From positions 1 through 17,662 of the forward strand of contig JBKPOW010000036.1 in the NCBI GenBank assembly GCA_046733275.1: a stretch of 17,662 nucleotides of DNA, read 5' to 3'. Under the pieces are notes generated by a model. It had not been told where the DNA came from. It saw only the letters and a program-made list of their open reading frames with translations, and searched no databases. Both the position numbers and the translations under genes were made by a program. Positions 13,365 through 17,662 of the stretch are shown piece after piece. The stretch's first letter is position 1. Each line of letters starts with the position of its first letter. The DNA is from VRUE01 sp046733275 (lineage in GTDB: Bacteria; Actinomycetota; Thermoleophilia; Solirubrobacterales; 70-9).

Positions 13365-15476
13365 GTGCCGGAAGTGCGCGAGTACGATGGGCCGATCGAC
13401 GATCCGGGCCTCTACTTCAACCGCGAGCTCTCCTGGCTCGACTTCAACCAGCGGGTGCTCGAACTGGCGGAGGACCCGCAGACGCCGCTGCTGGAGCGGG
13501 TCCGCTTCTGCTCGATCTACGCCTCCAACCTGGACGAGTTCTTCATGGTCCGCGTCGCTGGGCTGTTCGACCAGCTCGACGCCGGAATCGACGCCCGCGG
13601 GCCCGACGGGCTCGGCCCCAGCACCCAGATCGACGCGATCCAGGCCCGCGTGCTGGAGCTCGACTCGCGCCTGCACCGCTGCTTCGACGGCAGCCTGCGA
13701 CCGGCGCTGGAGGAGCACGGCGTCCGCATCGTCTCGCTGGAGACGGCGAGCGAGGCCGAGCGAGGCGAAATCGACACGCGCTTCCACGAGCAGGTCTTCC
13801 CGGCGCTGACCCCGCTGGTGGTGGGCCTCGGCCGTCCCTTCCCCTACATCTCGAACCTCTCGCTCAGCCTCGGCGTGCTGCTGCGCGACACCGAGAGCGG
13901 CACCGAGATCATCGCCCGCGTCAAGGTGCCGAAGGAGCTGCTCGGGCGCTTCCTGCGGGTCGGCGAGCACAACGAGGTCTTCGTCCCGCTTGAGGAGGCG
14001 ATCGCCGCCAACCTCGACGCCCTCTTCCCCGGCACGGAGGTGGTCGACCACGGCTACTTCCGCGTCACCCGCGACGCCGACTTCACCGTCTCCGACGAGG
14101 CCGACGACCTGCTGCAGGCGGTGCAGGACGAGCTGCGCCGGCGCCGCTTCGGCGAGGTCGTGCGGCTCGAGGTGGCCACCGGGATGAACCCGAAGCTGCG
14201 CTCCCAGCTGGTCGACGCCCTGCGGCTCGAAGACCGCGAGGTCTACGACGTAGACGGGTTGATCGACCTCGCCGACCTGGGCAAGGTGGTCGATGCCTCC
14301 GGCCGGCCGGAGCTGCGCTTCAGGCCGTGGACGCCGGTCACCCAGCCGCGCCTGCAGGGCGAGGACGACGAGCCGGTCGACATCTTCGCCGCGATCCGCC
14401 AGGGCGACATCCTCGTCCACCATCCCTACGACTCCTTCGCCACCTCGGTCGAGCGCTTCGTCACCCAGGCGGTCGCCGACCCGAACGTGCTGGCGATCAA
14501 GCAGACGGTGTACCGGACGAGCGACGACTCGCCCCTGGTGCCGGCGCTGATCCGCGCCTCCGAACGCGGCAAGCAGGCCGTCTGCATGGTCGAGCTGAAA
14601 GCCCGCTTCGACGAGGAGGCCAACATCCACTGGGCCAAGTCGATGGAGGAGGCGGGCGTCCACGTCGTCTACGGCATCCCCGGCCTGAAGACGCATGTCA
14701 AGGCGATCGTCGTCGCCCGCCGCGAGGGAGACCGGGTGCGTGAGTACGTCCACATCGGCACCGGCAACTACAACCCCACCACCGCGCGCCTCTACACCGA
14801 CTTCGGCCTCTTCACGGCCGATCCCGAGATCGGCGCCGACGTCGCCGAGATGTTCAACTTCCTCACCGGCTACGGCCGGCCGGCGGAGTTCCGCAAGGTG
14901 CTGGTCTCGCCGACGACGATGCGCGAGCGCATCCTCGAGGAGATCGAGGCGACCGTGGCGGCGCACCGCGCCGGTGAAGAGGCGCGGATCGCGCTGAAGA
15001 TGAACGCGCTGGTCGACGCCGGCTGCATCCAGGCGCTGTACGAGGCGTCGCGAGCGGGAGTGCCGGTCGACCTCAACGTGCGCGGCGTCTGCTGCCTGCG
15101 GCCGGGAGTGCCGGGCGTCTCGGAGAACATCCGCGTGGTCTCGATCGTCGGCCGCTTCCTCGAGCACTCGCGCATCTACGCCTTCCAGCGTGGCGATGAG
15201 ACCAGGGTGCTGACCGGCTCGGCCGACCTGATGCCGCGCAACCTCGACAGTCGCGTCGAGCTGATCGCGCCGGTCGAGGACGAGGTGCTGCGCAGCGAGC
15301 TGCTCGACGTGCTCGAGCTCTGCTTCGCCGACAACGTCAACGCCTGGGAGCTGGACAGCGATGGCGCATGGACCAGGCTCGAGCCCCCGGAGGGCGAGCG
15401 GCGCAGCGTCCAGCGCGAGCTCTGCGAGCGCCACCACGCGCGTGCCGGCGAGCAGCTCGCCGCCGCTCCGGGCTGA
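13365..15476 (+). CDS. ppk1: Polyphosphate kinase Ppk1
   Basis: Ppk1 reversibly transfers the terminal phosphate of ATP onto polyphosphate. The 703 residues fit the family. Seen in order: the N-terminal signature FNRELSWLDFNQRVLE; YASNLDEFFMVRVAG; the DILVHHPYDSF region at the start of the catalytic domains; the metal/phosphate-binding YRTS and ELKARFDE; the autophosphorylated His463 in HIGTGNYNPTTARLYTDF; and the second active-site His601 in RFLEHSRIYAF. The frame is open far upstream into the CHAD gene, but homology begins near PGLYFNRELSW, so GTG 13365 (or 13374, three codons on) is the likely start. It lies between the polyphosphate-binding CHAD genes and Pit uptake genes. Confidence 0.96.
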   Translation: MPEVREYDGPIDDPGLYFNRELSWLDFNQRVLELAEDPQTPLLERVRFCSIYASNLDEFFMVRVAGLFDQLDAGIDARGPDGLGPSTQIDAIQARVLELDSRLHRCFDGSLRPALEEHGVRIVSLETASEAERGEIDTRFHEQVFPALTPLVVGLGRPFPYISNLSLSLGVLLRDTESGTEIIARVKVPKELLGRFLRVGEHNEVFVPLEEAIAANLDALFPGTEVVDHGYFRVTRDADFTVSDEADDLLQAVQDELRRRRFGEVVRLEVATGMNPKLRSQLVDALRLEDREVYDVDGLIDLADLGKVVDASGRPELRFRPWTPVTQPRLQGEDDEPVDIFAAIRQGDILVHHPYDSFATSVERFVTQAVADPNVLAIKQTVYRTSDDSPLVPALIRASERGKQAVCMVELKARFDEEANIHWAKSMEEAGVHVVYGIPGLKTHVKAIVVARREGDRVREYVHIGTGNYNPTTARLYTDFGLFTADPEIGADVAEMFNFLTGYGRPAEFRKVLVSPTTMRERILEEIEATVAAHRAGEEARIALKMNALVDAGCIQALYEASRAGVPVDLNVRGVCCLRPGVPGVSENIRVVSIVGRFLEHSRIYAFQRGDETRVLTGSADLMPRNLDSRVELIAPVEDEVLRSELLDVLELCFADNVNAWELDSDGAWTRLEPPEGERRSVQRELCERHHARAGEQLAAAPG

Positions 15477-15522
15477 GCCCCTGATGCGACGTCGTGGCGG
15501 CGGCGGAGTCGGCGCCGATCAC

Positions 15523-15528
15523 TAGGAT
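15523..15528 (+). promoter_or_regulatory. -10 element of the DUF47-pit unit (leaderless)
   Basis: TAGGAT is followed by seven bases and GTG at 15536. The in-frame ATG at 15527 overlaps the element and would not be transcribed if it is used. Confidence 0.45.
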
Positions 15529-15535
15529 GAGCGCC

Positions 15536-16156
15536 GTGGTTCGGCTTTCCCTCCTGCCGCGCGACAGCGTCTTCTTCGACCTCTTCATAGAGGCCGGCCA
15601 GAACACCCTCCACGCCGCCCGCCTGCTCGACGAGACGATGGGCCGCTGGCCCGACGCCAGCGACCTGCCGCGCGAGATCTTCAGGGCCGAGCACGAGGGC
15701 GATCGGATCACCCACGGCATCGTCCAGCGCCTCAACTCGACCTTCGTCACGCCGATCGATCGCGAGGACATCTACGCCCTGGCGACCCAGATGGACGACA
15801 TCGTCGATTACACCGAGGAAGCCGCCGATCTGCTCGGCCTCTACCAGATCGAAGCGCCGATGGCGCAGGCGCAGGCGCTGACCAAGGTGCTGGTTGCGGC
15901 CTGCGAGCAGCTCGCCGAGGGGCTCGAGCACCTGCGCGAGCTGAAGGGGCTCGACCGCTACTGGATCGAGATCCACCGGCTGGAGAACGAGGGGGACCGG
16001 ATCTCACGCGACGCGGTCGCCTCGCTCTTCTCCAACGGCATCGACCCGATGGTGGTGATCCGCTGGAAGGACATGTTCGCCGTGCTCGAGAACGCGATCG
16101 ACGCGACCGAGACGGCGGCGCAGATCATCGAGGGAATCGTCATCAAGAATTCATGA
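15536..16156 (+). CDS. DUF47/PhoU-like Pit accessory protein
   Basis: This 206-residue cytoplasmic protein belongs to the DUF47 family (TIGR00153-like, PhoU fold), usually encoded next to Pit permeases and thought to modulate them. It starts LLPRDSVFFDLFIEAGQN, as family members do, and has two similar helical repeats with metal-binding type motifs EHEGDRITH and ENEGDRISR, plus DDIVDYTEEAAD and ENAIDATETAAQIIE. Starts at 15494 (GTG) and 15527 (ATG) are also open in frame; the GTG at 15536 is preferred from the -10 spacing and the family's N-terminus. pit follows 13 bases downstream. Confidence 0.9.
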   Translation: MVRLSLLPRDSVFFDLFIEAGQNTLHAARLLDETMGRWPDASDLPREIFRAEHEGDRITHGIVQRLNSTFVTPIDREDIYALATQMDDIVDYTEEAADLLGLYQIEAPMAQAQALTKVLVAACEQLAEGLEHLRELKGLDRYWIEIHRLENEGDRISRDAVASLFSNGIDPMVVIRWKDMFAVLENAIDATETAAQIIEGIVIKNS

Positions 16157-16169
16157 GTGGGGTGGCCGG

Positions 16170-17267
16170 GTGAGCTCTGAGGTAATCCTGGTCATAGTCG
16201 TCGCGACGGCGCTGGCGTTCGACTTCACCAACGGGTTCCACGACACGGCGAACGTGGTCGCGACCTCGATCTCGACCGGGGCGGCGCGGCCGCAGGTGGC
16301 GATCGGGATCGCGGCGCTGCTCAACTTCGTCGGGGCGTTCCTCTCGATCGAGGTGGCGGCGACGGTCGCCAAGGACGTCGTCGATGCCGAGGTGATCACG
16401 CCGACGATCGTCTTCGCCGGCCTGATCGGCGCGATCGCCTGGAACCTGATCACTTGGTGGTTCGGGCTGCCATCGAGCTCCTCGCACGCGCTGATCGGCG
16501 GCGTCGTCGGCTCTTCCGTGGCGGCAGCCGGGCTCGACGCGGTGCTCGCCGAAGGCCTGGTCGGCAAGGTGCTGATCCCGGCGGTCGTCGCCCCTTTGGT
16601 CGCCTTCCTCGTCGCCGGCATCGGCATCGGCATCGTCTATCGCATCGTCGGCCGGCAGCGGCCCGGGCCGGTGACGCGCGGCTTCCGCTATGGCCAGATC
16701 GTCTCCGGCGGCCTCCTGGCGCTTGCCCACGGCACCAACGACGCGCAGAAGACGATGGGGGTGATCACCCTGGCGCTGATCGCCAACGGCACCCTCGGAG
16801 CAGACGCCGACCCTCCCTTCTGGGTGATCGTCTCGGCGGCGACGGCGATCGCCCTCGGCACCTACACCGGTGGCTGGCGGATCATCCGCACCACCGGCAG
16901 TCGCATCATCAAGATGGACGCCGCCCAGGGCTTCTCCGCGCAGGGCGCGGGCGCCGCGGTGATCCTCGCCTCGACCCACTACGGCTTCCCGCTCTCGACC
17001 ACGCATGTGATCAACGGCGGCGTGATGGGGGCCGGCGCCGGCAAGCGGCTCTCCGCCGTGCGCTGGGGAGTGGCCGGCAACATCTTCGTCGCCTGGCTGC
17101 TGACCCTGCCGGCGGCGGCGGGGATCGGCGCCGCCACCTACGGCCTGACGCGGATCTTCGGCACCGGGGCCCTGGGGCCGGTCCTGGTGACGCTGGCCGC
17201 GCTGAGCCTGATCGTCGTCGTCTTCGTGCGGCGCTCCCAGCAGGGATCGCCGGTTCCGGCGAGCTAG
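16170..17267 (+). CDS. pit: Inorganic phosphate transporter, Pit family
   Basis: Pit permeases import metal-phosphate complexes with low affinity, driven by the proton gradient, and serve when phosphate is plentiful. The 365-residue membrane protein has the family's inverted repeat: DFTNGFHDTANVVAT (18-32) in the first half and AHGTNDAQKTMG (186-197) in the second, each followed by the re-entrant Ser/His motifs SSSSHALIGG (102-111) and PLSTTHVINGG (274-284). About ten hydrophobic helices can be traced. It follows the DUF47 gene by 13 bases, the common pairing. Together with pstSCAB it gives the cell both high- and low-affinity uptake. Confidence 0.95.
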   Translation: MSSEVILVIVVATALAFDFTNGFHDTANVVATSISTGAARPQVAIGIAALLNFVGAFLSIEVAATVAKDVVDAEVITPTIVFAGLIGAIAWNLITWWFGLPSSSSHALIGGVVGSSVAAAGLDAVLAEGLVGKVLIPAVVAPLVAFLVAGIGIGIVYRIVGRQRPGPVTRGFRYGQIVSGGLLALAHGTNDAQKTMGVITLALIANGTLGADADPPFWVIVSAATAIALGTYTGGWRIIRTTGSRIIKMDAAQGFSAQGAGAAVILASTHYGFPLSTTHVINGGVMGAGAGKRLSAVRWGVAGNIFVAWLLTLPAAAGIGAATYGLTRIFGTGALGPVLVTLAALSLIVVVFVRRSQQGSPVPAS

Positions 17268-17269
17268 GA

Positions 17270-17515
17270 ATGGCTCCAGTGGCGACCATCGTCGAGACGA
17301 AGGAGCTGGCGCAGACCGTGATCGCCTCCTTCGTCGCGGGGGTGGGGGTGACGACGATCTTCTCGGTCGCGATCTGGGGCGGCGCCCGCTTCGCCGACTT
17401 CAGCCGCGACGGCAGGCCGCTGGCCGCCGGTGCCGTGGCGGTCCTCGGCGGCCTGGCGTTGTTGACGACGCTGGCGGCGGTCGTCGTCGGCATCGTCGTG
17501 ATGACGTCCAAGTAG
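17270..17515 (+). CDS. Small two-helix membrane protein downstream of pit
   Basis: The 81-residue product starts two bases after the pit stop. It has two hydrophobic segments (about 15-37 and 52-77) separated by a short polar stretch GGARFADFSRDGRP, and almost no tail. No named family is recognised. The tight junction with pit suggests co-translation and perhaps a role with the permease. A GTG at 17279, in frame, is an alternative start; GAGCTAGGA just before the ATG could serve as a weak ribosome binding site. Confidence 0.75.
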   Translation: MAPVATIVETKELAQTVIASFVAGVGVTTIFSVAIWGGARFADFSRDGRPLAAGAVAVLGGLALLTTLAAVVVGIVVMTSK

Positions 17516-17555
17516 TCACATGAAGCTCGACCAGGCGCCTAAGTGTCTTTTGATC

Positions 17556-17561
17556 TAGGCT
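17556..17561 (+). promoter_or_regulatory. Possible -10 element of the last gene
   Basis: TAGGCT, the same hexamer as before the CHAD genes, lies 15 bases before the ATG at 17577. This predicts a leader of about nine bases. Confidence 0.35.
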
Positions 17562-17576
17562 TTTGTGCCGGTCGTC

Positions 17577-17662
17577 ATGGCACGCACCGAGAGCCCGATC
17601 AGTGGGGAAGAGCGGTTCAAGCAGGTCTTTTCAGAAGACGATGCGCGCCGCGTTGCCCAGGA
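17577..17662 (+). CDS. Partial gene of unknown function
   Basis: An ATG opens a frame that runs off the end of the window, giving 28 complete codons of a hydrophilic, charged sequence beginning MARTESPISGEERFKQVF. No family can be assigned. An in-frame GTG at 17565 is an alternative start. The separate TAGGCT element suggests it begins a new transcription unit. Confidence 0.45.
   Translation, partial: MARTESPISGEERFKQVFSEDDARRVAQ

Noticed and set aside
13311..15437. Very long open frame antisense to ppk1
   Set aside because: It is a codon-bias shadow of a GC-rich gene; the translation is low-complexity and has no family motif, whereas ppk1 has all its active-site residues.
15494..15535. Earlier GTG and ATG starts for the DUF47 protein
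   Set aside because: The added residues are not typical of the family and the TAGGAT -10 element overlaps the ATG; still possible if that promoter is not used.
1..17662. tRNA or rRNA genes, CRISPR array, insertion sequence or prophage
   Set aside because: No cloverleaf, spaced repeat array, transposase or integrase signature was seen on either strand.

Overview
The window is very GC-rich, uses GTG and TTG starts freely, and carries a full actinobacterial-style phosphate and polyphosphate gene set. Protein styles (two lipoprotein PstS, CHAD proteins, an Rpf-like secreted transglycosylase, an HD protein) suggest a high-GC actinobacterium, perhaps Thermoleophilia/Solirubrobacterales. That placement is inference; no rRNA or other phylogenetic marker is present.

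Left part (1-5003): the tail of an ABC-F ATPase gene; a minus-strand pair in which purU (formyl-THF deformylase) overlaps a cytochrome P450 gene; a secreted transglycosylase gene broken by a one-base frameshift and preceded by a CRP-like palindrome; an HD-domain hydrolase; a small membrane protein; and uppP, followed by a strong hairpin.

Right part (5057-17515): about 12 kb given almost wholly to phosphate. In order: a PhoB/PhoP-type response regulator; a PstS-like lipoprotein that has lost the phosphate-binding residues; pstS, pstC, pstA, pstB and phoU; ppx; two half-CHAD genes; ppk1; a DUF47 PhoU-like protein; the Pit permease; and a small membrane protein. High-affinity uptake (Pst), low-affinity uptake (Pit), polyphosphate synthesis (Ppk1), breakdown (Ppx) and polyphosphate binding (CHAD) thus sit beside a regulator. 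No sensor kinase is visible. A partial ORF starts at 17577.

Regulation visible in the sequence: four 11-bp-periodic repeats ending in ACA lie upstream of pstS, two similar units lie upstream of the regulator, and a weaker pair precedes ppk1; these look like Pho boxes. Several first genes of transcription units have a TANNNT -10 element 6-11 nt before the start codon and no Shine-Dalgarno sequence, which indicates leaderless transcripts. The two pstS-type genes and pstB instead have purine-rich ribosome binding sites.

Most notable: the binding-deficient PstS paralogue next to the regulator, the CHAD protein split at a GTGA overlap, the frameshifted transglycosylase, and the purU gene without a standard start codon.
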